DNA from: Absidia repens
Lineage: Eukaryota; Mucoromycota; Mucoromycetes; Mucorales; Cunninghamellaceae
Assembly: GCA_002105175.1 (NCBI GenBank)
Contig: MCGE01000014.1
Coordinates: 974,963 to 1,038,962, forward strand
Direction of reading: 5' to 3'
DNA: 64,000 nucleotides
The notes beneath the pieces are model-generated. The model did not search any database. It had not been told where the DNA came from and saw only the letters and a list, made by a program, of their open reading frames with translations. How positions within the stretch are numbered: position 1 is the stretch's first letter; each line of letters starts with the position of its first letter. Below, one piece after another: positions 11,001-22,306 of the stretch. A program made the translations under genes and the position numbers.

Positions 11001-14000
11001 TTTTCCCATCTTTTTTTTTTCTTACCCTTGAATCAGTGTAAACCCTTTTTTCTTCTTCAGGGCACCGACAATGGCTTCAGCTTGAGGTTGATTAACACCG
11101 TAGTTGCGAATGCAGTCTTTGACAGCCTGTGGAGGAAGGGTAGGCATAGCTGTCGGATGAGGATGCATAATATCGTTAGCCAATTCGTAGTATCTTAATC
11201 CTTGTAAAGCAGAGTATTCACGTTGCACAGTCAATAAACTAGATAACCGAAAAAAAGCTTCCGTCAACCGATAGATTTCTTCGCCCCTCCCCGCTACTTT
11301 TTTTTTTTCGCTTACCTTGTTATTTTGAGACATCGCCATACAGATTTTGGAGACAAAGAGTTCAGAAGGCCGATTCGATCAGCAGTAAAGTAGCAGCGCA
11401 CCGTAATATCACCGAGACTTTTCCGTTGTGTGACGGCCATGACCTTCGCCAAAAATGCTTTTCCATGCCACTGTTTATGGTCGTTTTTTCCAGAGGCAGC
11501 CGCTGAAAAGAAATCAGGACCAAAATGATTCGCAATACATACAAGGTCATCCGTAGCCAAAGGAGTAGTATTTACAGCAAGAGGAACTTGGAAAGTCACA
11601 TCGACAAAATCATTGACGTGGCACCTGCTGGCCATCATAAAGCGATCCATCACATCCGACGAGTTGAGCATTTCCTTGGCACGCACAAATTGAGACCAGA
11701 CTTCGAGGAGGAGGAGAGGTTCAAATACATTAAAGTAGTCCTGATAACCCGCTTCATAAGTATCTTGCACATGATTGAAGGTTTCCCGTGATGTGTTGGG
11801 TGGAGTGTCAGATTTCGTATTTTCCAATGACCAGGAGAGAATAGATTTGTACAGTCGATCAATATCGGGCATCACCTTCATCTTACGTTCCTTTTCCGCG
11901 AGTCGTGCTTTGGATCGTTGTTGCATGAATGTTTGGGATTTGCCGGGTATGTCGATCAGCTTGATGGTCCGTCGTGGTTGATCGGTGTCAAATAATGCTT
12001 GTATGCTGGCGGGTTGTTGTTGCTCTTGTTGATGAACCATCATATTGCCTATCCGTTCTTGTTCTTGCAAATCTGTTTTTTCGGTCACGTCGTTCACCAA
12101 ACCAAGTAGCCCCGATTCATCCCCATCGTCGTCAGAGTCGTCATCATCAGAGCTGTCATCTTCATCCGAGCCAAGTCCCCTTTGCTTTCGTTCCATAGCA
12201 ATGGCTGAGGGTGATTTGGCTGTCGCCCCCAATCGTCGTTCCGCCTTGGATTCCTCACGTAGCTGTTGCACTTTTGAATATCCCATGGTCGGCTGTCTGA
12301 GTTTTCGGCCACTGGACGTCACAGCATAAGTATTGTTCGATGGCTTTACGGCTTGAGGGAATACACGTGATGCAGGTTTGGTGGCTAGTGTTGATAGAGG
12401 CGCTGCGGTACTGGTAGCACCGCGTGGTATGTCGTGAGGTCGAATATCTCGTTCACCAACAGATTTCGTTGAGAAGGATGTTTTCGAAGACATGCTACTA
12501 GAAGATTTCATTGCTGTTGATGTTGATGTGCTGTTGTCAAAGTCATCAAAGAATGTATCTATATCAATATCGGTCCCAATATTTGCCATGTCATCGTCCT
12601 CTTTGTCTAAATCAATCACTTCCTTCTTGTTGCTGGGATCATTGTTGCCAAAGAAAGTAGTGATTTTGCTGTTCGGCCTATATCCGTGTCGAGCTTTTGC
12701 ACTGGCCGCCTCTGGTGACAATAGAGTTGTTTTGCTGAACGATTCGCTAAGAGTCGATTGCCGTGGACGACTGCTCTGGTGTGATGAGCTTTGAGATATT
12801 GTGAAGTACGGTGATACTGGCGATAAAGGTGAGGTATGGGCTTCGTTCGTAGGAGATTTTCTTGTTGGTGGTGAGGTATAGGCTTCAGTCATAGTTGGAG
12901 GAGATAAAGTAGGAGAGGTTGTTGCTGTGCCTGGAGTAGAAAAATCTATTGGACGTTCCGCAGGTATCGTCTGCCATTCCATGTCTTCGTCGTCGCTGTC
13001 ATCCAAGAAGATCACGTTGGCGGGTTCGTGAGCACTCAAAGCCAAGAAGATGAGTTCTCTTTCCTGCTGTTCCAGTCTGCTAGCGTTCATGCCTGTGGCT
13101 GCGGTCATCAATCGATCGTATGCATCCAGTGAAATCTTGATATACAGTTGTTGTAATTGCCGCAAGATCTTATCTAACAAAGGTACCAATTTTGCCAAGA
13201 CCGACCTTCGCGTAACATAGATCCAAGATGACAATCCATCCACAGAAGATATAAGTGTATCCACATCCAATGAGTCATTGCATACCACTTTTTGGAATAA
13301 AGACCGGCAGCCAATGATCTGTGTTGCAATATCCATCCAAGGCATCACCCTGTCTAAGATTTCCTTCGGCTTGTACTTGGTTGCCCATTGCAAACTACTG
13401 CTGAAGACGGTACTGAGAACTTGCCACACCGAATTCCAAAAATCTTTGATAATTTGCTGGTCCATGTCATTCGATTCATCCGTATTTCCCGCAGACGCCA
13501 TCACCAATTGTAAGAGATAGCCATCTTCATTGTCCACCAAAAAGTATGAGACACATGACAATGCTTGAGCTAATGCGGTCACCATGCCATACGTTTCAAT
13601 TCGGGCGTTCGATAGTTCCATAAAATCCTTCAACACATGGGTCAACCCCTCGACTGTCAACTGAGGGTGATGGTCGTACAAAAAACGAAGAGGGTGATAA
13701 ACCATTGCTGCCGTTACATCGTCTGCATGGATTTGATGTTGTTGTTGTAGCCGACTGGGTATCCTCGTCATCAACTTGCATGTGGAGTGTCGAATCACCG
13801 AGTCAGACGATGATAACATGGCAACCAAGGGCACAGTTACGATCGAGTCACCAATCAAGGATTCACGGACTTCCCATGGTGCATCGGCTAGATGAGCAAG
13901 AGACATTGACACCATACCACGCAAGTTTTGCATACGAGTCATAAGTTTGGCCAATAAGGGACTTGACATATCTGCGTTAGAAGCGCCAACGGTAGATTGC

Positions 14001-15853
14001 TGCATGTCGTGAACAGAGACCAATGATGCATATGCTGAGAGTAAAGTAGGCAGAATGTTGATCATGGTGGTAGCAGGTTGTAGTTGTAAAAACGCCCATA
14101 CTTTTTCATAAGAAGAGGTCACAATATCTTGCTGTTCTGTATTCGATAATGATTGAGAAGAAGGGTGATCATCTGCAGGTGAAGACGAAGATCGGGCCAA
14201 AGTGATATAAGTGTCGCGTAAGAGTCTAGTGTCCTGGCAAAGTAGATCTGAGAGAATAGTCGTAGCATTCCTCTGCACCGAGACCAAAGAGCAAGGTGTC
14301 GCACTATCAGGATTGGAGAGAGCAAAGGGAACCCATTGAGGAGCATAACTGTTGAGTTTACTCGTTGGAATGCCTGTATTTTCAGTCATTCGATCTTGAA
14401 TCACCTGGAACGCCACCAGCGCAGCACACTTTCTAAAGGATGATGACCAGGTTGCGAGTTGAAAGTAGCCCAGGAGAGTATCCAGCACCCTATCGGTCAT
14501 GAAGTCCACATCGGCGATTGATCTTAGCGAGTACCAAAAAGGGAAGATCCAGCCCACCATTTCTTGCATGCGCAGCACCAGTTTCTCTTGAGGATATACC
14601 CTACCGTCCCGCATCAGCACCGTGCTCGAAGTACCTTGTTGTGCAATCTTGGTCGCATTCCGGAAGCCTGGGTGATCACAAATCCGTTTTAAAATGGTGT
14701 TGTAAAAAACGGTACCAGACGTAGTATCCAACGTGTCTTTGTCCCAAAACCGATCCTGTAAATTTGTCCAGAGCACTTCCATTGTTTTCAAAATTGCTGG
14801 GAGACATGTATTTGCCGATGTACTAGCCAGTTGATGCTGTAGCAAGGTGATCATCGACGTACCATCCACTACCTTTGCCAGGGAGTCTGCGGGAATCAAT
14901 TCGAGAATCAATCGCAAGCCTTTCCAAAGTTCCGACTTTTCCTGTGTGGTGCGAAGCGTAAATGCATTGCTACTGTCATTGTCGTCGTATTTGTATAAAG
15001 TCAAGTCAAACGATGCTGAACCTTCTGAGTCTTGACCAAAGTATTGAAGAGGACGCCGAGCCACAGAAACCAAGCCTTGAGTGCTAGCGGGAAGGATATT
15101 GCTGTTGCTTGAATCTTCAGTTCCATATTTGGCAAGTAATTTCAATGCCCAAAGTCGAATCAATCGATGGTGATGGAAAGCCAGTAGAGCAACACCATGT
15201 ACTACATTGTATTCCAAAGTGGGGTATAGCCTGGTTGTTTGGATGTGATCAAAGAAGGCACAAAAAGAGGTATCCTCAATAGTGAGATAATAAGGGAAAC
15301 ACACCAGTTCAGTGATAGCACAAGAATGTTGTTCAGTCAATTTTGTTGTGGACGTTGATAAGCCTGCCTTCAGTCGATCCTGATCAAATTGTTCCAGAAT
15401 ATTGAAGAAGTGGTTCACCTTTTCCATAGAGAAGTTGTGGAGATAACTACGTAAAAGAAAGTCATTGTTAGTCGTCTTACACATACACAAAAAACAAAGG
15501 TTAACCTACCTTTTCCGCATGCCGTTCTTCGTGACATAGTAAGCTTGTATACAATGAGGACACCGTTGTAGCATACTGTTGAGTTTCAGCTTGTATTGAG
15601 TAATGTGATCGTGGTCAGGCAAAGAGAAGAGCCATAAGGATTCGCGAGCCAATGCCAAACTATGAGAAGAGCACCACCAGTGATCCGTAGTAGGTGACAT
15701 GAGGTATGCCAGCACAGCATTGTAAAAATTGGTCTCTAGATCGGGGTCGCTGGCTGCTGCTGATGACTGTTGTTGTTGTAATACTTGTCGTTGATCTAAA
15801 AGAGTGAGAGCCTTTGTCAATTGTGGATCATCATTGACAACTGGAGAACTCAT
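8087..15853 (-). CDS. SEN1: Sen1-type superfamily 1 RNA/DNA helicase (senataxin homologue)
   Basis: Nuclear helicase that in yeast acts with Nrd1-Nab3 to terminate RNA polymerase II on non-coding transcripts and removes R-loops. Eleven exons (15853-15510, 15446-11316, 11238-11026, 10962-10226, 10145-10031, 9930-9669, 9585-9469, 9407-9180, 9118-8591, 8413-8351, 8239-8087) sum to 6891 nt, 2296 residues, close to yeast Sen1 (2231). The N-terminal half is the helical SEN1_N region, followed by an acidic and Ser-rich linker. The helicase core shows [19 protein letters not shown], Walker [11 protein letters not shown] (split by an intron), coiled-coil insert, [11 protein letters not shown] (motif II), [40 protein letters not shown] and [11 protein letters not shown] (motif VI). 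The tail is Gln-rich. All catalytic motifs are intact. The closely related Upf1 is excluded by the long N-terminus and lack of its zinc domain. Confidence 0.95.
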
Positions 15854-16544
15854 CACCTAATAGAATGTTTGTTGTTTCGTGTTTGTTTGATAGGAACGTA
15901 ATAATATCATCAACCTACTTTCGAATGGCAGAAAGTAGATCAAATCCGGAAGATACAGAAAAAAAATAAAAAGACTGCGAGAAAGAACGTGCAGAAAAAA
16001 ACAACACGAGCGATTTTGGCGAAGTCGACGGTGTTTTAAAATATAATGATTACCGGTCAAATTCGGTGCCCCTCAGGGCATTTGAAATATTCATGATGGA
16101 TGGTCAATCCCAATTTCAAGTCTACTTATATAAGTTATGCATTTAATAATAAATATGATGTTTCCTAACACCAGAAAAAATTATGATAGTAATTGGAGAT
16201 GTGTTAAAAAACAGTTGTATCATTTGATATGGAAACTTTTTTTCCTGTCAAATTGGAGTGAAGGGGAATTGTTTGGGTGGAATTGGACGAGTGGATCATA
16301 TGATCATACATCAGGTGGGGAATGCTGGAAAAAGCATAGGTTGATATGGATATGTTTCTACTTTTTAGCGACATTCAATATAAAGCAGTTCTTTGAAATG
16401 AAAATTTAATTATGAGATGAGCACTATGATATATGCGTTGTTTATTTTTAAAAAAAAAGATAGTTAAAAATGTCGTCTGGTTGCGTGAAGTCTGTGCATG
16501 GTTTGATCGGGTATCGTCCTTTGTAAATATATGCTGCAGGACAA
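15854..16544. other. Intergenic upstream of SEN1
   Basis: AT-rich. The first 200 bases should carry the SEN1 promoter and 5' leader. No second gene; the small open frames have no pattern I recognise. Confidence 0.4.
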
Positions 16545-17795
16545 TCCAGTTGTCATAATTCAGTTCAGCAAGAACGCAAAGTAAGCATGAATCTTTACAA
16601 TTTTTTATATGCAATTTCAAAACGTTCTGATACCTATAAAAAAAAAATCTACTGGGTGTCAGGGTCGGATGTCATTGGAGCATGGGTTTTGATGAAATTA
16701 GGCACCCCTACCGTCATTTTGCATCTTAGTAGGCGGTTTCTTGCACTCAACTGACTTCAGTTTGGGATTCTTCTTCCTTTGTGTCATACTACACGCAAAA
16801 TAAATAAATATATATAAACAACAAAGACAAAAACAATGAGTTTGATATACGCTGTATGCCCAGTTCAGTGGAGACTATTATGGCTTGACGGCCTTGGTTT
16901 ATTGATATGAATGGTGAACCGGGTTACGACCACAATTTATATCAACTGACACGCACAACACGACCTAGATAAATTTACATGATTGGTTGAACAGGAATTT
17001 GACTATTTTCGATAGTCAGAGATTTGAGACTACCTGTCAATTGCAGGGAGAAGGAATAGTTATAGTGAGCGACTCAGAGAGCAAGCGTTTGATAGAACAT
17101 TCACAATAGCGACTATGTTCACTGTCTAATAAGTCAGGTAATAAAAAAGCAAACTTTATTGAATTATATTGGTAGAAAATAAAGGAGCGGGGTTCCTCGT
17201 AACAAGGAATTTAATGGAAGAGTCAACTGGAGGAAGTATGAGGAAAGCTATTGTGAGATTTGAAGAATAGTCAACACTAATCTAAAGGGACAATTGTAAA
17301 ATGGGTACGGATATGCTGTACAAGGAATTAAAAAGACCAAAGGGGACATATGCCGCTGAAGCGCAGCAATGGTCAACTTCAATCAAAGTGAGAAGTCATG
17401 GCTGCAACAAGGGGATCTATTGCAGACGACTTGAGAAATAATAGTGGAGCATTTTTCATTAAGTCTGTGAAAAGAGGCACATTTTATTCAGAAGTAGAAA
17501 TAAACTATCGACAAAATAATATTAAACTAAGCGAATGAAGATTCTAAAAAACCAATTAATGGTCCAAAATCCTGAATTCAAAATGAAAGGGCTTCCCCAT
17601 GCATGTTGTAAATCCCTGATCTGAAATCCCTCTAATGCTATATCTAACACTAATCCTAGTCGAACATCATCTCATTGCGATCAATGAAGATGGTGGTGTC
17701 CTGAAATAATAATAATAAAAAATAAAAAAAACGAAGAAAAGGAAGGAGGCCAAAAAAAAAAAAAAAAAAAAACCCCTAAAAAAGCATATTCAAAC
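16545..17795 (-). repeat. Interspersed repeat family, copy R2 (long form, about 1.2 kb)
   Basis: One of the two longest copies. Ordered landmarks shared with R5 (43160-44425): 'cagttcagcaagaacg', 'ctactgggtgtcagg', 'ttacatgattggt', 'gcaaactttattgaatta', 'ggagcggggttcctcgtaac', 'gtgagatttgaagaatagtc', 'acactaatctaaagggaca', then the core with 'aatgaaagggcttccccatg', then an A-rich run near 17752-17773. Distal to it, at 17841-17860, lies 'taagtgagccgcaccatac'. No coding capacity. Confidence 0.75.
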
Positions 17796-18524
17796 AGCGC
17801 TTGAAATCACCAAGATTGAAATGAAAAATTTAACATTTTTAAGTGAGCCGCACCATACTGTCGTATTCAGAGCTATGTCTATTTTGAAGTACTGTATGGT
17901 ACATACTGGGGTTCTATATATAGGGGTAAGAATAATCTAGAAAATTACCATGGTGGATGTATGAAAAAAGGATGGAAGGCATATGAAAAAAGCAGTGATG
18001 AGCGCATAAAAATATGATGATTGCAGTACGTGGAACGTATGTTGCTTACAAGCATAGCATTCATATTTTTGATGCTATAATCGTAAACGCCTTGATCTTG
18101 CAAATTCCTCAATATCTCAGCCAAAACTGACCACACTCAAATTCCTAAAGTCTTTTTTTTTTTTTTTTTTTTTTTTTGTATCATACCGCCACGAATTACA
18201 CATTATTTAAATAAATTCGAATATTGGAATAAACGCAGGACTTAATTTCTTCTGTCACAGTAACCCAAATCAAGTCCGCCGTCATCACTAACACACATAT
18301 TTTCAAGTTGTTTGCATTTTTGATTTTCTTTGGCTCCAATGGAGCCTCAGTAGGTTTATTTTAAAAAAATAATGTGATATAAAAATAGACAAGTGATAAC
18401 GTGTTGGTACATATGGTAAAAATATATAAGTAAATAAAGTAAGGTACAGATATACTATAGGAATCAAAATGGAAGGAAGAAGTACGAAGGGGAGAGGATA
18501 AATATATATATGTGTGTGTAAAGT
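17796..18524. other. Spacer with GAGCCGCACCATAC site, 3' of the UGO1-like gene
   Basis: Contains the third copy of the GAGCCGCACCATA sequence (17845-17859), apparently the outer end of repeat R2, and a T homopolymer near 18151-18177. The last bases are the 3' untranslated part of the UGO1-like gene. No gene seen. Confidence 0.45.
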
Positions 18525-20214
18525 CTAAAAGTCTTCGAAATCGTCTATCAAAAAAATAAAAATTCGATCAATCAATTTATAATATTAACTACGTTCTTCT
18601 TCTTATTTTCTATTTACCTTCCATCCCACTGACAGCATGGAGAACAAATAAAACGATGTTGGAGGTACATTGCATAGAGAAGCCTTGGTAGAGTCCACGC
18701 CAACCCCAGCCGGTCAAAACACTGCGGGTTTGATTTTTCCGACGACGTCCGCCTTCTTCTGTGACAATGCGATATGCAGCATCGACCATTCCCGTATACG
18801 GCACCGGACGCATAGCCACCACAGTGTGCAGAGGTTGTTGTCTTCTGCTCTGCTTTCCAGTGTTTGTTTTGTTGCTGAGTTGACACTGGAGACGCTTTCG
18901 GATAGTTTCTAATGGTAAAAGGAGCACCAGTTCCAATGTACGAAGTCCCAGTTCCGCCAAGCCATACAAAAATGTCGAGTCATTGGACGAGATCCGGAAC
19001 ACCCGATCGATGATTAAAGGGGTAGTATTTCGTAGTAACGGAGTCAATGCATGGTAGCAGATTGTCGGCCACAGGTTATGGTTCATATAAAGTCCCTTGA
19101 GCCCACCTTCTTCTTCAAGGATCGTTCGCAATGCATGTACAGGACCTTTGTATTTGCGCTGAAGGGGAGACGCGGATTGTACAATTAATCTAAAAAAAAA
19201 GAAAAAAAAGTGAGCTTTTTAATTTGTCACTCTCCAGTGGCGCCATGTTACCTTGTTCGAATCAATTCCAAAGGAGACAGTAAAATACCAACCAATAAAT
19301 GACTAGATACCAAAGTCGCCAAATTCGGCCCCACATGATCCAAATGCACCAATGGAATAGTATCATCGTAAAGTCCAAACACATCATTCAATGATCCTTC
19401 GACAGTAGGTTGTAGAAACAAATGACATATTTCATAAAGCCAGTTGGTGTATTGTCCTTTGAAGAGTGCCCGCCAGCCTTCGCATGGTTGCTTCATCAGA
19501 CGCCCGATGCCTTGCCATACACCCTTATCGATAGGTTGTATTTGATACGATGGTCGTGTCGCATCATCATACACGCTTCGATGTCCGATCGCCACCTCCT
19601 TGCTGTCTAGCCCTTGATGTAGATCGTCGCCGTCATGGTGTATGCTTGCGGTGCGTTTAGGTCGTTGTTGTTGATGGTGATGATGATCTCCGTAAAAATC
19701 GTCGTCGTCGTCGTCGGAAGAAGAAGAAAAAAAGTCATTGTAAGTCTATAAAGGGTTTATATAAAGCAGGTTCAGTACGGTATTTCCCTACCACAAATTA
19801 CCTTGCGTTCATTACCTTGGACTTGCTTTTATATTTACGGCGTTCCAATTCTGCAACGGGCCTATCTACTGTTGTTGCTGCTGCAGTTGTTGTCAGAATT
19901 TCAACATCTTCGTGGGGAATGTACTGGACTTGCATGAGTGTTTTGGAGACTTCAAAAGGATTGCTAAAAGCCGTGGTTAAAAACTTGAGCACCGAGAAGT
20001 TGATCAGTTCACGCGCGGCAGCACGAGAGTCAATCAAGTCATCATAATCATCCACGGGCTGGTAAGAAGGATCGTTACTGGACGCAATCGACGTATAATT
20101 GAAGTTGTTGCCATTATTGTTTATCCCAGGTGTATAATAAGGTCGCAAACCATGGGTACCCTTACCAGGTGTCGTTGGAAACGTGGCATACGGGTGACTT
20201 GAATCAGTCATCAT
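18525..20214 (-). CDS. UGO1: Ugo1-like mitochondrial carrier-fold protein (outer-membrane fusion factor)
   Basis: Modified member of the mitochondrial carrier superfamily. In yeast, Ugo1 sits in the outer membrane and links Fzo1 and Mgm1 during fusion; the animal relative is SLC25A46. Four exons (20214-19816, 19745-19252, 19189-18618, 18544-18525) give 494 residues; yeast Ugo1 is 502. The segment AAARELINFSVLKFLTTAFSNPFEVSKTLMQVQY carries a carrier-like PxE/V signature in the family's usual place. Later come a weak carrier repeat around GWRALFKGQYTNWLYEICH, LLSPLELIRTRLIVQS (PxELIRTR, second signature) and LLLPLETIRKRLQCQL (third). The repeats are imperfect, as expected for Ugo1 and not for a true transporter. 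An Asp/His-rich linker follows the first exon. The last exon is only 20 nt and ends the protein with an acidic DDFEDF. Its frame fits exactly. A plain solute carrier remains possible but is less likely. Confidence 0.82.
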
Positions 20215-20426
20215 GGTAGGTGTTTGTTGGATGAAATGTCGAGAATAGAGAAAAGAAAAAAAAAGACGGAAGGATAAAAAAAAAAGTTCAAAATCCGCTA
20301 GTGAGGTTGTACAATGGTCCCTGTATCAAAAGTTTCAAGTATTCATTTTATTTGACATGCATCAGAAAATTTTATTGACAAGTAGAAATAAAAAATCAAT
20401 ACTAACTAAAAAATATATATCTATAA

Positions 20427-21461
20427 CTAAGGAATACAAGAAGGTAAATGTGAATGTGATTGAGCTATGGAATGTATAGGAGAATGATAATGAAAGGTGG
20501 GGGAAAAAGGGGTCTTGACACTAGGACCCGTCTTGCTTTCTTGATGGTGATGATGATGATGATGATGATGATGTTGTTGTTGTTGTTGTTGTTGCTGTTG
20601 AAGTTGAAGTTGATGTTGATGTTGCGGCAGTAAATGCTGTAACGCAGGAGTCTTCCGATCAAACAATGATTTGGTGTCATGATAGGGCAGTAGCAAGCCC
20701 CCGTCAGAAGAGGAGGAAACTGGCGTCCCATGAGGCAATGGTCTAGTTTGCAATGGCGGTAAAGTCAGTTTGATCCTCGGTGAATGATGATCTCCAAAAG
20801 TGTCTTCTTGTGAAACCTTGTGCGATGATGCTACTGTTCCGGTTGTCACCGTGCCCTTCGTATGTGTTGTAACAGGTACATCTGTGGACGTAGAGGAGGA
20901 GGAGGACGGTGAGGACAGCACCAGAGCAGGAAGTGCAGGGTAGTGGCGTTGTAGTAAGAGTGTTAGTGTCTTTTCAATTTCCAATAAACGATGTTCGATG
21001 GCCTGGATAGTATATGTCATTGGTTTCCTAAAAGGGGAGCGTGGTCTTGTATTTTTCGTGGTAGCATTGGGAATGTCATGTCTACTCGTTCCAGTAGGAA
21101 TATGTATTGAATGTGAGGCTGAGAGTACTGACTTGGTTGCAATGTCGCAGGTAGACTGGCTTGTTTCCAATGTCGATGCAGAAGATGATGTTGGGCTGAC
21201 TCTGGTTGGCAGTTCCTTATCGGTCAGAGAAGTGGTAGCGGTGGGGGTCACTTGAGAGACCGAGTCAGTAGGAGGTTGTGTTTGTTTCTGTTGTACGAGT
21301 TTCGTGGTGCTGTTGGTATATTGACAAGGCGAATTCGTCTTGAGACACGGACCACAAGGATAATCACCATTACATTTCGTTTTCTTTCTTCGGCATTCTG
21401 AGCACGCCCTAACTACTTTCAACCGTTTTCGTCGGGGTGGATCCGCAGTGACATGATTCAT
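20427..21461 (-). CDS. Zn(II)2Cys6 binuclear-cluster transcription factor
   Basis: Single-exon gene of 344 residues. The N-terminus carries the fungal zinc cluster with all six cysteines: ACSECRRKKTKCNGDYPCGPC then SPCQY, at about residues 20-47, preceded by basic RRKRLK, a likely nuclear signal. This domain binds CGG-type DNA half-sites. A segment at about 147-170 (MTYTIQAIEHRLLEIEKTLT) is heptad-like and may be the dimerisation helix. The rest is Ser/Thr/Pro-rich, with a Gln run followed by a pure His run near residues 280-310. No middle homology region (fungal_trans domain) is visible, so the protein is short for the class. Targets are unknown; the neighbours do not form a pathway that would suggest one. 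The start is the ATG at 21461. Confidence 0.9.
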   Translation of the reverse strand: MNHVTADPPRRKRLKVVRACSECRRKKTKCNGDYPCGPCLKTNSPCQYTNSTTKLVQQKQTQPPTDSVSQVTPTATTSLTDKELPTRVSPTSSSASTLETSQSTCDIATKSVLSASHSIHIPTGTSRHDIPNATTKNTRPRSPFRKPMTYTIQAIEHRLLEIEKTLTLLLQRHYPALPALVLSSPSSSSSTSTDVPVTTHTKGTVTTGTVASSHKVSQEDTFGDHHSPRIKLTLPPLQTRPLPHGTPVSSSSDGGLLLPYHDTKSLFDRKTPALQHLLPQHQHQLQLQQQQQQQQQHHHHHHHHHHQESKTGPSVKTPFSPTFHYHSPIHSIAQSHSHLPSCIP

Positions 21462-22188
21462 ATTATACAGTGAACAAGTCAGTAATAGTAAGGGGCAGAA
21501 AAAAATTAGAGGGAAAAGAAAAGGGAAATTTCTGAAATTGGATTACGGATTTAAAAAAGAGTTCTGGTTCTCAGTCGATATTGTAATTATTTACTCTTTT
21601 CAGGCCTCGTTAGCTATGTGGTATGAGGGCAAACACCAAGACCCATATTCCGTTTTCTATTATGTTTCTATAAGGTAGTGATCCCCGTGTATGTTTTTTA
21701 GATATGGTCAAGCACATGATACCGTCCAAACTTGCTTAAGCTATGCATGCACAGACATGCTCATATACGTACGGATAAGGATACAAAGCAAATGGACTTT
21801 CGGACCTTTTTTTCCCGAGCAAAGATATGCGTTGGTCAACAAATGATAATCTTACTAACGGTCCACTTCCTTAAAAAAAGTTTGACACTTGTACCCTTCA
21901 GACCAACAATTGGTGCTGTATCGACCAGTCCCCTTCCCGCCGAACCAAACCTGTTCGAAGTTGTAGTTTGGTCTTCTTCCGATTTTTTTAAGGAATTCTC
22001 GATATTGAATCATACCAACCGAGCTGAAGGTATTTGTTAAGATGATGCGAATCTAGATGATTTTTTGCTCGATAAACACACAAATATATTTAAAAAAAAG
22101 TCAGGGCCAATATTCAAAATACGTATAAAATAGTAAATGGATTCTTTATTATATAGCGATGCCAAATTGAGGGGTGGGGATGGGAGGT
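21462..22188. other. Spacer between the Zn2Cys6 gene and TRM5
   Basis: Should contain the Zn2Cys6 gene promoter and the 3' end of TRM5. A perfect inverted pair of about 16 bases, 'ccttaaaaaaagtttgac' against 'gatttttttaagg', lies around 21870-21993. The sequence between includes 'cagaccaacaattggtgctg'. No gene supported. Confidence 0.4.
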
Positions 22189-22194
22189 TACTAT

Positions 22195-22291
<97 letters not shown>
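22189..22291. repeat. TAC trinucleotide microsatellite, about 33 units
   Basis: Nearly perfect TAC/GTA array with one interruption (CTATTA) at its left end. It begins about 15 bases beyond the TRM5 stop codon, so it lies in the TRM5 3' untranslated region, transcribed as a GUA/UAG repeat. Confidence 0.97.
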
Positions 22292-22292
<1 letters not shown>

Positions 22293-22306
22293 AAATAAAC
22301 TAAATA

